Positions 13,877-21,438 of a stretch of 21,438 nucleotides of DNA are shown in pieces (the stretch's first letter is position 1; each line of letters starts with the position of its first letter). The stretch is taken from positions 1-21,438 of the forward strand of contig CAZKNF010000058.1 of assembly GCA_964554105.1 (NCBI GenBank), read 5' to 3'. The notes beneath the pieces are model-generated. The model had not been told where the DNA came from. It worked only from the letters and a program-made list of their open reading frames with translations, and ran no database searches. The DNA comes from CAZKNF01 sp964554105 (GTDB lineage: Bacteria; Bacteroidota; Rhodothermia; Rhodothermales; VXPQ01). The translations under genes were made by a program, and so were the position numbers.

Positions 13877-16462
13877 CTACTCTTTCGTGAGGAAGGAATC
13901 CAGATTCATGATCGCGTTGGCGACGACGGCGAGGGCCGCGTCTTCAGGGGCGACGTCCTGCGGGGGGGCGGCTGCCTCGCCAGATGCGGCGGCGGTCTCT
14001 CCGGGGGCGGGGTCATCCACATACGGATCGGCCTCCTCGCTACCGGCATACGATGCATTGTTGAAGAGCGCCCTCCCCTTTTCCATGTCGTTCCGATATT
14101 CGTCGAGCGCCCGCTCATAGAGGTCCCGGAGCGAGTCCATCGTCTCAGCCGACGGATCGCTCAGCAGGGCGCGCCGGTATCCATGACGGATCCGGCCTTC
14201 GACGGACGACCCTCCTTCATCCCCCATGCGCTCAGCCAGGGCAGTAGCCGCCTCGACGTAGACCGGGTCGTTCAGCGTAACGAGGGCTTGAAGAGGCGTA
14301 TTCGTGCGAATCCGGCGCGAGGTACACATCTCCCGGCTCATGGCATCGAAGGCGAGCAGCGACGGGTATGGCACGGTTCGACGCCAGAATGTGTAGATGG
14401 CGCGGCGATGGCGGTCCTCGCCCTCGCTCGTCTCCCATGCCAACGAGCTGTACGGGTTGTTCCATAGCCCTTCCGGCTGGACGGGATACACGCTCGGACC
14501 GTACATCTTTTCGCTGAGCAGGCCGCCGACAGCGAGAGCCTGGTCCCGTACCTGCTCCGCCGAAAGCCGGAAGCGGGGCCCGCGGGCAAGCATCTGATTT
14601 TTTGGATCATGCTCGAGCAGCTCAGGCGTCGCGCGGGACGACTGCTGATACGTGGCAGACATCACGATGTCCTTAAGCAGCTTCTTGACGCTCCATGCGT
14701 GCTCATTCTCGAAGCGGAGGGCGAGCCAATCGAGAAGCTCCAGGTGCGTCGGGGATGCGCCCTGCGTTCCGAAATCTTCGACGGTCTCGACGATTCCCTG
14801 TCCAAAGAGCTGCTCCCAGAAACGATTCACCGTCACGCGCGCCGTAAGCGGATTTTCGGGAGCGACGAGCCATTGGGCCAGGCCGAGCCTGTTGCGTGGA
14901 GCATCGTCGGGCATGGGCGGAAGTGACAACGGGACGTCCGGATCCACTCGTTCGCCGTTTGCCAGCCAGTTTCCACGGTCGAATACATGCGTGTACCGCT
15001 GCTCGTCGGGTGAAAGCTCCTGCATAATCGGCGTCGAGATCGGCTCGAGCTCGCCGAGCCTCTCCTGGAGCTCGCCGCGCCGCGCTCTAAGCGCCTGCTG
15101 CCGCGGCCCGGCGAAAAACCTGCGCAGCTCAGCAATCTCGTACGGACTACGCTCGGACTTCTTCGCGATGCGGACGATCACCGGAGGTACGAGCCGGCCG
15201 TCGAACGTCGAAGGTCGAGAGCCGTCTGCCGCGTAGGCCTCCAGACTGTCCACCCAAGTCTCCCACTCCAGCGAGTCTTCGATCTCCGGTTCGAGTCGGT
15301 CCAGCTCAGACACGATCTCGTCACCTTCCTCTCGAACCTCATCCGAGAAGTGATACATCTTGGGCTCGTTGTCGAATTTATCCGCATCGGCGGTGTTGTT
15401 GAAGAAGGCGTAGAGCCTGTAAAATTCTTCGTGCCTGAATGGGTCATAAGGATGCCCATGGCACTGCGCGCACGCCATCGTCGTGCCCTGCCACACTTCG
15501 AACGTCGTGTTTACCCGGTCGATGACGGCCGCCACGCGAAACTCCTCATCGTCGGTCCCGCCCTCCGTGTTCGTCATCGTGTTTCGATGAAAAGCCGTCG
15601 CGACGAGCTGATCCTCGGTCGGGTCCGGGAGGAGGTCACCCGCAATCTGCTCGATCGTAAACTGGTCGAACGGCATGTCGTCGTTGAAGGCTCGAATAAG
15701 CCAGTCGCGGTATTTCCAGATGACTCGCGGGTTGTCCGTTTCATAGCCGTTGGAATCTGCATACCGGGCGAGATCGAGCCAGAGCGCAGTCCAGCGTTCG
15801 CCGAAGCGGGGCGAAGCGAGCAGCGAGTCGACCACGTGTTCATACGACAGCGGATCGTCGCAGAATGCATCGGCCTCCCGCGGCGAAGGCGGCAGCCCGA
15901 CGAGATCGAGACTGACGCGGCGGATCAGCCTGGCGCAGTCGGCGCGCGGCGAGGGCACGAGCCCTTCGTCTTCGAGCCGCGCCAGTACGAACTGGTCGAT
16001 CCCGTTCTCCGGCCACTCAGCTTCGGAGACCGCGGGGAGATTCGGCAGATCAGGCGCTACATAGGCCCAGTGGGGCTCCCAGGCTGCTCCATCGGCGATC
16101 CAGGCTTCGAGCAGTGCGATTTCATGTTCGGATAGCGGCGCCCCGTCGAGCGGCATCCGCTCATCGTCATCGGAATGCCGAACTCGGCGCATGAGCTCGC
16201 TTCCACGCGGATCGCCGGGAACGATGGCTCGCTCACCTGACTTGGCCGGCTTCAGCGCCTCCTCCCGGAAGAGCAGGCTCAGCTCGGCCTCCCGTTGCAC
16301 GCCGCCGTGGCAGGTGACGCAATTCTCATTCAAAATCGGCCGGATGTCCCGGTTGAATTCGATCTCGCTGCCGCGTTCCACGCTGAAATGCCAGAGAACG
16401 CCCGCGACCGCGAGAATGGCGGCCGGAAGAGCAATTCGCAAGATGAGCTTTCGATTAGCCAT
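13877..16462 (-). CDS. PSCyt1-DUF1549-DUF1553 protein (planctomycete-type cytochrome c-like), membrane-anchored
   Basis: The function is unknown; the family is expanded in Planctomycetota and some Bacteroidota relatives and pairs with DUF1501. Counted from ATG 16462 it has 861 residues. A signal anchor at 5-25 (KLILRIALPAAILAVAGVLW) is followed by a PSCyt1 domain at about 34-110 with CVTCH (Cys48, Cys51, His52). Next comes DUF1549 at about 150-345, ending in a second haem-type motif CAQCH (331-335) followed by GHPYDP. DUF1553 lies at about 530-800, with TARVTVNRFWEQLFGQGIV and RRIRTNTPLQALVTLNDP. An Ala/Pro/Glu-rich insert of roughly 40 residues sits just before the conserved end NLDSFLTKE. 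ATG 16462 is chosen over upstream ATG 16537 because it starts the signal segment and has GGAG with a 7-nt spacer. It leads the operon with the DUF1501 gene. Confidence 0.95.
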   Translation of the reverse strand: MANRKLILRIALPAAILAVAGVLWHFSVERGSEIEFNRDIRPILNENCVTCHGGVQREAELSLLFREEALKPAKSGERAIVPGDPRGSELMRRVRHSDDDERMPLDGAPLSEHEIALLEAWIADGAAWEPHWAYVAPDLPNLPAVSEAEWPENGIDQFVLARLEDEGLVPSPRADCARLIRRVSLDLVGLPPSPREADAFCDDPLSYEHVVDSLLASPRFGERWTALWLDLARYADSNGYETDNPRVIWKYRDWLIRAFNDDMPFDQFTIEQIAGDLLPDPTEDQLVATAFHRNTMTNTEGGTDDEEFRVAAVIDRVNTTFEVWQGTTMACAQCHGHPYDPFRHEEFYRLYAFFNNTADADKFDNEPKMYHFSDEVREEGDEIVSELDRLEPEIEDSLEWETWVDSLEAYAADGSRPSTFDGRLVPPVIVRIAKKSERSPYEIAELRRFFAGPRQQALRARRGELQERLGELEPISTPIMQELSPDEQRYTHVFDRGNWLANGERVDPDVPLSLPPMPDDAPRNRLGLAQWLVAPENPLTARVTVNRFWEQLFGQGIVETVEDFGTQGASPTHLELLDWLALRFENEHAWSVKKLLKDIVMSATYQQSSRATPELLEHDPKNQMLARGPRFRLSAEQVRDQALAVGGLLSEKMYGPSVYPVQPEGLWNNPYSSLAWETSEGEDRHRRAIYTFWRRTVPYPSLLAFDAMSREMCTSRRIRTNTPLQALVTLNDPVYVEAATALAERMGDEGGSSVEGRIRHGYRRALLSDPSAETMDSLRDLYERALDEYRNDMEKGRALFNNASYAGSEEADPYVDDPAPGETAAASGEAAAPPQDVAPEDAALAVVANAIMNLDSFLTKE

Positions 16463-16583
16463 GAATCCGCTCCGAATACACACGACCCGGATTGCCCCCG
16501 CCCCGCGTGGAGTAGGGGGATATCCGGGGGCCGTCACGAGACTGCCGCCGACGTGGTGGCGACATGTTGCCGAAATCCAGTCG

Positions 16584-16591
16584 TAAAGATA
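16584..16591 (-). promoter_or_regulatory. Bacteroidota-like -7 box before the DUF1549/DUF1553 operon
   Basis: TATCTTTA on the minus strand fits seven of the eight positions of TAnnTTTG, the -7 consensus of Bacteroidota. No good -33 TTG is seen upstream. It would give a 5' leader of about 115 nt. It is weak and depends on the lineage guess. Confidence 0.2.
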
Positions 16592-16660
16592 GAGGTTTTT
16601 CTAATTGTCGGCGAAGATGTTCGTTTTACCGGCACATCGCGCGAACGCAGCACGCACTTC

Positions 16661-16783
16661 ACAACGCTCATCGGCTGCGACAGCAACGATGTTGAAGCCG
16701 GCGACACTGAGATCGAAGAAGTCGTCATTCACCCCGACAGTGCATCAATCGAAGTGGGAGATCAGGTGGATTTCTCGTTAGAC
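16661..16783 (+). pseudogene. Remnant of a lipoprotein gene with an Ig-like (BIG2-like) domain start
   Basis: In frame from 16661 the plus strand reads TTLIGCDSNDVEAGDTEIEE, then VVIHPDSASIEVGDQVDFSL. LIGC is a perfect lipobox, and GCDSND followed by a short linker is a typical mature lipoprotein start. The second part matches the opening beta-strands of bacterial Ig-like domains (V-x-I-x-P-x-SA-x-I-x-VGDQV-x-F). The residues before the lipobox are polar (RERSTHF), so no working signal peptide exists in this frame. After about 40 residues the similarity ends at the copC-copD stop (16784-16786), beyond which the frame is antisense to that gene. I read it as a gene fragment cut at the edge of the copper operon. 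It could be a chance resemblance, but the two matching segments are in frame and in the right order. Confidence 0.55.
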
Positions 16784-18205
16784 TCATCCCTGTGTCGGCA
16801 GAACGACGAAGACAGCCGTCACGAGCAGGACGGCCACACCTGCCGCCAGTTCGGCCCGAGCTGTACGGCGGAATCGGCCGTGTGTCGCATCCTCATCCAG
16901 ATCAGGAAGTACGACGCGCCAGTGATAGAAGCCGAAGCCGAAAGCGATCACGAGCGCGCAGAGTTTCACCAGAAGCGCGATTCCGTAATCGGTTGTCCAC
17001 ATTCCAGAGATGGCGTCAAAGTGGAAGAGCGCATTCGCGATCCCTGTCAGTCCCGCGAGCGCACCACCGGCGAGGGCGACAGGTGAGAATAGACGCACCA
17101 TCGAGGCTGTGGCGGAGATGCGATCGCCTTGTTGGGCTGCCAAGGCGGATGGCAGTCCGACCAGTACCAGAATAGCCAGGGTTCCGAGCCACACGCCGGC
17201 TCCGATTACATGCAGAGTGTGGACGATAATTGCCACCGCAAGCCACTCGTCCACCGAAGCCGCATGGCCGGAGAGCGCCGGCACAATCGAAAGCGAAAGT
17301 ACTCCGACGGCCGCGACAGGCCACCCAGCAGCTCGCTGTCCCGCAGGCCGGACAAGGAGCAGACCGATTAGAAATACCGACCCACCGGCGACCTGGAGCA
17401 GCCAGCCATAACCCCAGGTCGTGAGGGAAAGCATGGTGGCGAGATTGCCGGGGTCCAGTGCTTCCTCCACACCGTGCAGGCGGCCGGACTGTGCCCACAA
17501 TCGTGCAATCATGGCCACTCCCAGAAGCGCTAACGCAGCTGTCATAGCCTGGATGTTTCTGCGACTGGCAGCCCGGGTTAGGTGAGCCACACGGGCGTCA
17601 CGCCGCATGCGGCCGATTACTCCATAGTGGAAGGCGACGGCTCCCAGCAGCACGACCAACGGGATGTAGTGAAAGAACCGAATGGCGATCGACAAGGGGG
17701 CGGTGGATGCAAGAAGCGCCGAGCGTCCGACCTGCTCCGGATGATGTGCGGTGGTATCTGCCTCTCTCTCGAACGACTGCTCGTGGGTTACCAGTTCTTG
17801 ATCCACATCGATGACAAACGTAAATGAGCCCTCGATCAGGTGACCGTCTTCCCCGGACGTTCGCCACCGGACGGTGTACTCTCCACTCCACAAAGCCGTG
17901 TCGATGGGCAGAACGAACTCTCGCCCGCTCGACTCGGCTACGGCCTGAAGTTCCGATGTCGCAATCGGCCGACCGTCCGGTCCGATCAACGTTGCACTGG
18001 TGTACTGAGTGAGAACAGCACCCGTAAACCGCAAGCTGATTTGCTCGAGAGAGACCTGCAGCGTGTCGCCGTCGGCCGGCTGTGAAGACTGCAGGTCGAC
18101 ATGAGCAAAGACGGGAGGGGTGTTCAGCGCACCCATCGCCGCAAACAGCAGGAGCGTCCGAAGGACCGCCGGTAGGCAGATCAGTGATCGAATCGAGATG
18201 CACAT
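16784..18205 (-). CDS. CopC-CopD fusion, periplasmic Cu(II)-binding domain joined to an inner-membrane copper protein
   Basis: CopC binds copper in the periplasm; CopD is a polytopic membrane protein linked to copper uptake or transfer. Here they are one chain of 473 residues from ATG 18205. A signal peptide ends PPVFA, so cleavage would leave His as residue 1 (AHVDLQSSQPADGD). With the later DGH (Asp86 and His88 of the mature chain), this rebuilds the His1-Asp-His Cu(II) site known from CopC. The CopC domain contains no methionine, so the Met-rich Cu(I) site of classical CopC is absent. About eight hydrophobic segments follow, with CopD features such as HTLHVIGAGVWLGTLAILVL and a terminal helix pair. 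The frame is open further up to a TTG at 18271, but ATG 18205 starts a proper signal sequence. It is the last gene of the copper operon, 166 bp after copB. Confidence 0.93.
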   Translation of the reverse strand: MCISIRSLICLPAVLRTLLLFAAMGALNTPPVFAHVDLQSSQPADGDTLQVSLEQISLRFTGAVLTQYTSATLIGPDGRPIATSELQAVAESSGREFVLPIDTALWSGEYTVRWRTSGEDGHLIEGSFTFVIDVDQELVTHEQSFEREADTTAHHPEQVGRSALLASTAPLSIAIRFFHYIPLVVLLGAVAFHYGVIGRMRRDARVAHLTRAASRRNIQAMTAALALLGVAMIARLWAQSGRLHGVEEALDPGNLATMLSLTTWGYGWLLQVAGGSVFLIGLLLVRPAGQRAAGWPVAAVGVLSLSIVPALSGHAASVDEWLAVAIIVHTLHVIGAGVWLGTLAILVLVGLPSALAAQQGDRISATASMVRLFSPVALAGGALAGLTGIANALFHFDAISGMWTTDYGIALLVKLCALVIAFGFGFYHWRVVLPDLDEDATHGRFRRTARAELAAGVAVLLVTAVFVVLPTQG

Positions 18206-18371
18206 ACTGCGATGACGTGTGACGTATGGATAGAGGTCAGGGCGCGGAAAACCGGACGCAATAGACAGCAACCGGGTACACCGTACGGCGGATCCAGTTC
18301 ATCATCAGCTCAGTAATCTGCACAGCACGATCGGGCCAACAGACGCACCTCGCCATGAGGCAAGGGACCTC

Positions 18372-19157
18372 TCAACGCCACATACGCAGACCTACCACAA
18401 GAGATGTGCTGCCGACACTTTCGTCCGCCTCCCGCTCGAAGTCGGCCGTGCCGCCGAGCCGCCGGAACCAGGCAATGCCTATGTATGGCGAGAATTCACG
18501 GATGATTTCATAACGGAGACGAACCGCCAGTTCGACATCGTTGAATCCGCTTCCTATATGCCACTCCGACACTTCCTGAAGGGCGGCATTCAATTCGATG
18601 TCCGGCTCGAGGACGAGTCGCTGTGTGATCAGCACCTGATATGCAGCCTCCAATCGAGCGGACAGGTCGCCGGCATGACTGAGGAATAGTGTCGGCGAGA
18701 GCTCGAAACGCAACGGTGCCAACCCTGTCAGACCCAAAGCCAGATGTGCACGAGTTTGACTATCTATCCCCCAGTGCTGGTCCAGCCGTAGGCCTGCCAG
18801 AACATCCCAGAACGGGGTGATCAGACGTCCATAATGGAGTTGCGCCTCCCCCTCCCCGCTTCGTTCTGTCGTTAACTGATCGGCTTCTGCGCGGAACCAT
18901 AGACGGTTGACGGCTCCTCCGTACCAGCCGGTTGCGTCCAGAACTACCGGCCGCCCCTCTATGTTCGGGACGTACTCCAGCTTGTCGAACAGGATCAGAC
19001 TCGTCCTTTCCCAGGACATCATTTCCCGCAGATCCTCGTGTCCAATGCCCTGGGCCGAGGCGGGCCGCGGCAGCGTGACCAGGACCAGCGGTAAGGCGAA
19101 GGCAAGTCCGGCTCGAAGCAAGGTCACCTTGCGGTGTTTTCGGTCTCTAATGTTCAT
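18372..19157 (-). CDS. copB: CopB/PcoB copper resistance outer-membrane protein
   Basis: CopB is an outer-membrane beta-barrel acting with CopA in periplasmic copper sequestration or export. Counted from ATG 19157 it has 261 residues. The signal peptide ends at PASA (residue 35). The barrel begins MSWERTSLILFDKLEYVPN. Family marks are present: GWYGGAVNRLWFRAE, the PFWDVLAGLRLDQHWG segment, AHLALGLTGLAPLRFE, LITQRLVLEPDIELN, LAVRLRYEIIREFSPYIGI and a terminal GLRMWR. The Met/His-rich region usual at the mature N-terminus is missing, leaving only HEDLREMM. ATG 19157 lies inside the end of copA: the ATG begins 11 bp before the end of the copA stop codon, so the genes are translationally coupled, and AGGGG precedes it. 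The frame is open further upstream (to 19298), but that part overlaps copA and lacks a signal. Assignment is firm. Confidence 0.95.
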   Translation of the reverse strand: MNIRDRKHRKVTLLRAGLAFALPLVLVTLPRPASAQGIGHEDLREMMSWERTSLILFDKLEYVPNIEGRPVVLDATGWYGGAVNRLWFRAEADQLTTERSGEGEAQLHYGRLITPFWDVLAGLRLDQHWGIDSQTRAHLALGLTGLAPLRFELSPTLFLSHAGDLSARLEAAYQVLITQRLVLEPDIELNAALQEVSEWHIGSGFNDVELAVRLRYEIIREFSPYIGIAWFRRLGGTADFEREADESVGSTSLVVGLRMWR

Positions 19158-21132
19158 GCCGGTCCCCTTCCATCTCATCAGTCCTTGGTAGTGGAAAACT
19201 CCCCGGACTACCCGGCTCCGATACTTCCACGACGCGAAACATGCCCACTTCCATGTGATACAGGATATGGCAATGAAAGGCCCACATCCCGGGCGCATCA
19301 GCCGTAATCAGTACCGAAAGGCGCTCGGCAGGCTGCACATTCACTGTATGCACCCTCGGAATGTACTCTCCCTGGCCATTCTCCAGCTCCATCCACATCC
19401 CGTGAATGTGCATCGGGTGATTCATCATGGTGTCGTTGATCATGCTGAGCCGGATGCGCTCGCCGTAGGCAAAGGGGATCAGGTCGCTGTCCTCGAATGG
19501 GACTCCATTGATCGACCACATGAAGCGCTCCATATTGCCGGTCAGGTGCAGTTCGATCTCGCGATCGGGCTCGAGTCGGGGTTCGGGACGCAGCGCCCTC
19601 AGCTGCGTGTACGTCAGCACACGCCATCCGTCCTCACCGAGCCCGACGCCTGGCTCGTGCATTCGACTATGAACCATCGTGGGGACGCCGGCATTTCCGC
19701 GCCCGTGCTCGTCGGGTTCGTGCTCCAGCATTCCGGGGAGTGTACCGGCTGGCCGAAGTCCTTCAGTCCGGATGGCCCCTGCCACGGCGAACCGGACTTC
19801 TTCACCGCCTGCCATCGTTTCCAATTCGTCCATGGCGTGCGCACCGTGTCCCTCCACCTCGGTCGTCGTCGTGTCGGGGGACGATTCCATTCCGTTCATG
19901 CGGGAGTGATCCATTCCGTCCATATCACCATGGTCCATACCATCCGCATTCCCGTGGTCCATCCCCATGTCCTCCATCGTCAGAATGGGCCGCTCGCGCA
20001 GTTCAGGTATCGGTCCGGTCATCCCCTCTTGCGGCGCCAACGTTCCTCTCGCGTATCCGCTTCGATCCATGGATTCCGCAAAGAAGGTGTAGGCACGGTC
20101 CTCCGTCGGCTGGACGATCACGTCGTACGTCTCCGCGGTAGGAATACGAACCTCGTCCGTCTCGACCGGCTGAACGTACTGGCCGTTCGACTGTACCACG
20201 GTCAGCGGCAGGCCGGGAATGCGGACGTCGAAGTAGGTGGCCGCGGACGCGTTGATGATGCGGAGCAAGACGCGTTCGTCCGCGCGGAAGAGCCCCGTCC
20301 AGTTCGCTTCGGACGAAAGTCCATTGAGCAGATAGGTGTAGGTCGCACCTGTCACGTCGAGAATGTCTGTCGGGTTCATCCGCATCCGTGCCCACATCAG
20401 GCGGTCTCGAACCGTGGAGGCGAGCCCCTGGTCGGCCACGTCCCGAATGAATTCGCCGAGTGTGCGCTGCTGACGGTTGTAGTAGTGACCCTGCTTCTTG
20501 AGCTTGGCCAGCACTCGGTACGGGTTCTCGAAAGTCCAATCAGAGAGCACGATAGTATACTCTCGGTCGAACTCGTAGGGATAGCCGTCAGCCGGATGGA
20601 TGATGAGCGGCCCATAATGGCCGAGCTGCTCCTGCAGTCCCGAATGGCTGTGATACCAGTAGGTGCCATTCTGGACCAACTGAAAACGGTACTCAAAGGT
20701 CTGACCGGGAAGGATTCCAGGGAAGCTGACTCCCGGCACCCCGTCCATCTCCGGCGGCAGGAGCACGCCGTGCCAGTGAATCGTCGTGTCCTCCTCCAAA
20801 TTATTGGTTACACGCAGGATTATTTCCTGACCTTCATACAAATGCAGCAGAGGCCCTGGTACCGTACCGTTGATTGTGGTGGCGGTCGCATGCCTGCCGT
20901 CGATCGAGATCGGCGCCTCCGCAACCTCGAGGTCGAACACGGCGACCCCACCGATCATCCGCGGCTGCAGTTCGTGAGGAGCCGTGTCGAGCGGCCGTGT
21001 CTGCGCATAGTCCGGCAACAGGGCCTCGAGCGCGGACAGCGCTCCGACCGCACCTGCGGTGCGCAAAAAGCTACGCCGGGATACACGCGATGCACCGAAC
21101 GCGTCCAATTGATCTGTGTTTGAACTTCCCAT
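19147..21132 (-). CDS. copA: CopA/PcoA multicopper oxidase, copper resistance, Tat-exported
   Basis: This periplasmic laccase-like enzyme oxidises Cu(I), or protects by binding copper. Counted from ATG 21132 it has 661 residues. A Tat signal SRRSFLR (18-24) leads three cupredoxin domains. All four copper-ligand clusters are present: HWHG (His119, His121), WYHSH (His161, His163), HPMHIH (His572, 575, 577) and HCHILYHMEVGM (Cys621 for T1 copper, flanking His620, His622, His626 and axial Met631). A Met/His-rich low-complexity segment at about 385-415 (repeats of MDHG and MDG) precedes a second one with GHGAH. The C-terminus is GDRHEH. ATG 21132 is preferred because GGAGAGG precedes it and it directly starts the Tat signal; the frame is open to 21342. 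It is the first gene of the copper operon and overlaps copB by 11 bp. Confidence 0.96.
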   Translation of the reverse strand: MGSSNTDQLDAFGASRVSRRSFLRTAGAVGALSALEALLPDYAQTRPLDTAPHELQPRMIGGVAVFDLEVAEAPISIDGRHATATTINGTVPGPLLHLYEGQEIILRVTNNLEEDTTIHWHGVLLPPEMDGVPGVSFPGILPGQTFEYRFQLVQNGTYWYHSHSGLQEQLGHYGPLIIHPADGYPYEFDREYTIVLSDWTFENPYRVLAKLKKQGHYYNRQQRTLGEFIRDVADQGLASTVRDRLMWARMRMNPTDILDVTGATYTYLLNGLSSEANWTGLFRADERVLLRIINASAATYFDVRIPGLPLTVVQSNGQYVQPVETDEVRIPTAETYDVIVQPTEDRAYTFFAESMDRSGYARGTLAPQEGMTGPIPELRERPILTMEDMGMDHGNADGMDHGDMDGMDHSRMNGMESSPDTTTTEVEGHGAHAMDELETMAGGEEVRFAVAGAIRTEGLRPAGTLPGMLEHEPDEHGRGNAGVPTMVHSRMHEPGVGLGEDGWRVLTYTQLRALRPEPRLEPDREIELHLTGNMERFMWSINGVPFEDSDLIPFAYGERIRLSMINDTMMNHPMHIHGMWMELENGQGEYIPRVHTVNVQPAERLSVLITADAPGMWAFHCHILYHMEVGMFRVVEVSEPGSPGSFPLPRTDEMEGDRHEH

Positions 21133-21169
21133 ACCTCTCCGTGCCGATACGTCGCTCGTGATGATCCTG

Positions 21170-21183
21170 ATACTCGAAGTATA
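21170..21183 (-). promoter_or_regulatory. Putative copper-operon promoter with an overlapping inverted repeat
   Basis: On the minus strand TATACT (21183-21178) could be a -10 box, 46 bp before ATG 21132. It overlaps a dyad ATACT-CGA-AGTAT (21170-21182) with perfect 5-bp arms, a possible operator. No -35 match is seen 16-18 bp upstream. No known CueR, CopY or CsoR site was recognised. The rest of 21133-21353 shows no gene. Confidence 0.3.
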
Positions 21184-21353
21184 TTCCGAGGCCTCTCTAA
21201 CGACATGTTTCCATCGGAAGTGCGAGCCACGAGCCTCAAATCCGCTTAAGAATTCGGCGAATGATGTAACAGATGACCTGGCGGGGTGGGAGGAACCGGT
21301 GTATGAGGTCAGCCCAGAAAGCCATCGGGCACATGCATCCAACAGATGAGACG

Positions 21354-21438
21354 TCAGCGTATCGCAAGCCGATCCGCGAGTCTGCGAATCTCGTCGTGCA
21401 TCGCCAGACGCGCCAGCCAGTGCGGAGGAATGGCGTCC
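21354..21438 (-). CDS. C-terminal end of an unidentified protein, runs off the right edge
   Basis: On the minus strand the frame entering at the window edge reads 27 codons (DAIPPHWLARLAMHDEIRRL, then ADRLAIR) to TGA at 21354-21356. The sequence is a charged amphipathic helix typical of a real C-terminus and unlike antisense translation. It lies upstream of copA on the same strand with a 221-bp spacer. I cannot name it; a copper regulator or another operon member is possible but not shown. Confidence 0.45.
   Translation of the reverse strand, partial: DAIPPHWLARLAMHDEIRRLADRLAIR

Noticed and set aside
16501..16571. Short palindromes GGATATCC and GGCGACATGTTGCC before the DUF1549/1553 gene
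   Set aside because: Too short or imperfect and not placed at a recognisable promoter; they could be chance.
19255..21123. 622-codon plus-strand open frame opposite copA
   Set aside because: It is an antisense shadow produced by GC-rich codon bias; its His/Val/Arg composition has no domain, and copA has all copper ligands in order.

Overview
The window is GC-rich bacterial chromosome, most likely from a draft or metagenome assembly because it holds one block of exactly 100 N (2517-2616). Gene content (membrane-anchored DUF1549/DUF1553 cytochrome-like protein, DUF1501 protein, sulfatase, EttA, PcoA/PcoB-type copper genes) and a lipoprotein/Ig-like gene remnant with a 'GCDSND' start suggest a marine Bacteroidota-like lineage such as Rhodothermia. 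Gemmatimonadota or a planctomycete relative cannot be excluded. The lineage call is inference from gene content only.

Layout, left to right. (1) 1-4467, minus strand: a cell-envelope block with an L,D-transpeptidase, two adjacent paralogous small proteins of unknown role (one membrane-anchored, one interrupted by the N gap) and a class A penicillin-binding protein that runs off the left edge. (2) 4468-5681: a regulatory-looking intergenic region with an 18-bp palindrome and a 22-bp tandem repeat, then a secreted PIG-L/LmbE-type deacetylase on plus. (3) 5762-8779, minus: an SLC13-type anion permease with cytosolic RCK_C domains and a multi-span membrane protein with a long Ala/Glu-rich central region. 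(4) 9105-12301, plus: EttA (ABC-F translation factor) starting at TTG, followed 17 bp later by a lipoprotein sulfatase of the Cys-type. (5) 12389-16462, minus: a two-gene operon encoding a PSCyt1-DUF1549-DUF1553 protein with two CxxCH motifs and a Tat-exported DUF1501 protein; it converges on the sulfatase. (6) 16463-16783: a spacer carrying a short remnant of a lipoprotein gene with an Ig-like (BIG2-like) start. (7) 16784-21132, minus: a periplasmic copper-resistance operon, copA (multicopper oxidase), copB (outer-membrane barrel) and a copC-copD fusion. (8) 21354-21438, minus: the C-terminal 27 codons of an unidentified gene.

How the genes work together: the copper genes form one pathway (CopA oxidises or sequesters periplasmic Cu, CopB sits in the outer membrane, CopC-CopD binds Cu(II) and handles it at the inner membrane). 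The left block builds and crosslinks peptidoglycan. The sulfatase, DUF1501 and DUF1549/1553 genes are a combination usual in sulfated-polysaccharide degraders of Planctomycetota and related groups. No tRNA, rRNA, CRISPR array, insertion sequence or phage gene was recognised. I see no clear evidence of a wholly new system. The points most worth a second look are the tandem paralogs with unknown function, the operator-like DNA before the deacetylase, and the truncated gene beside the copper operon.
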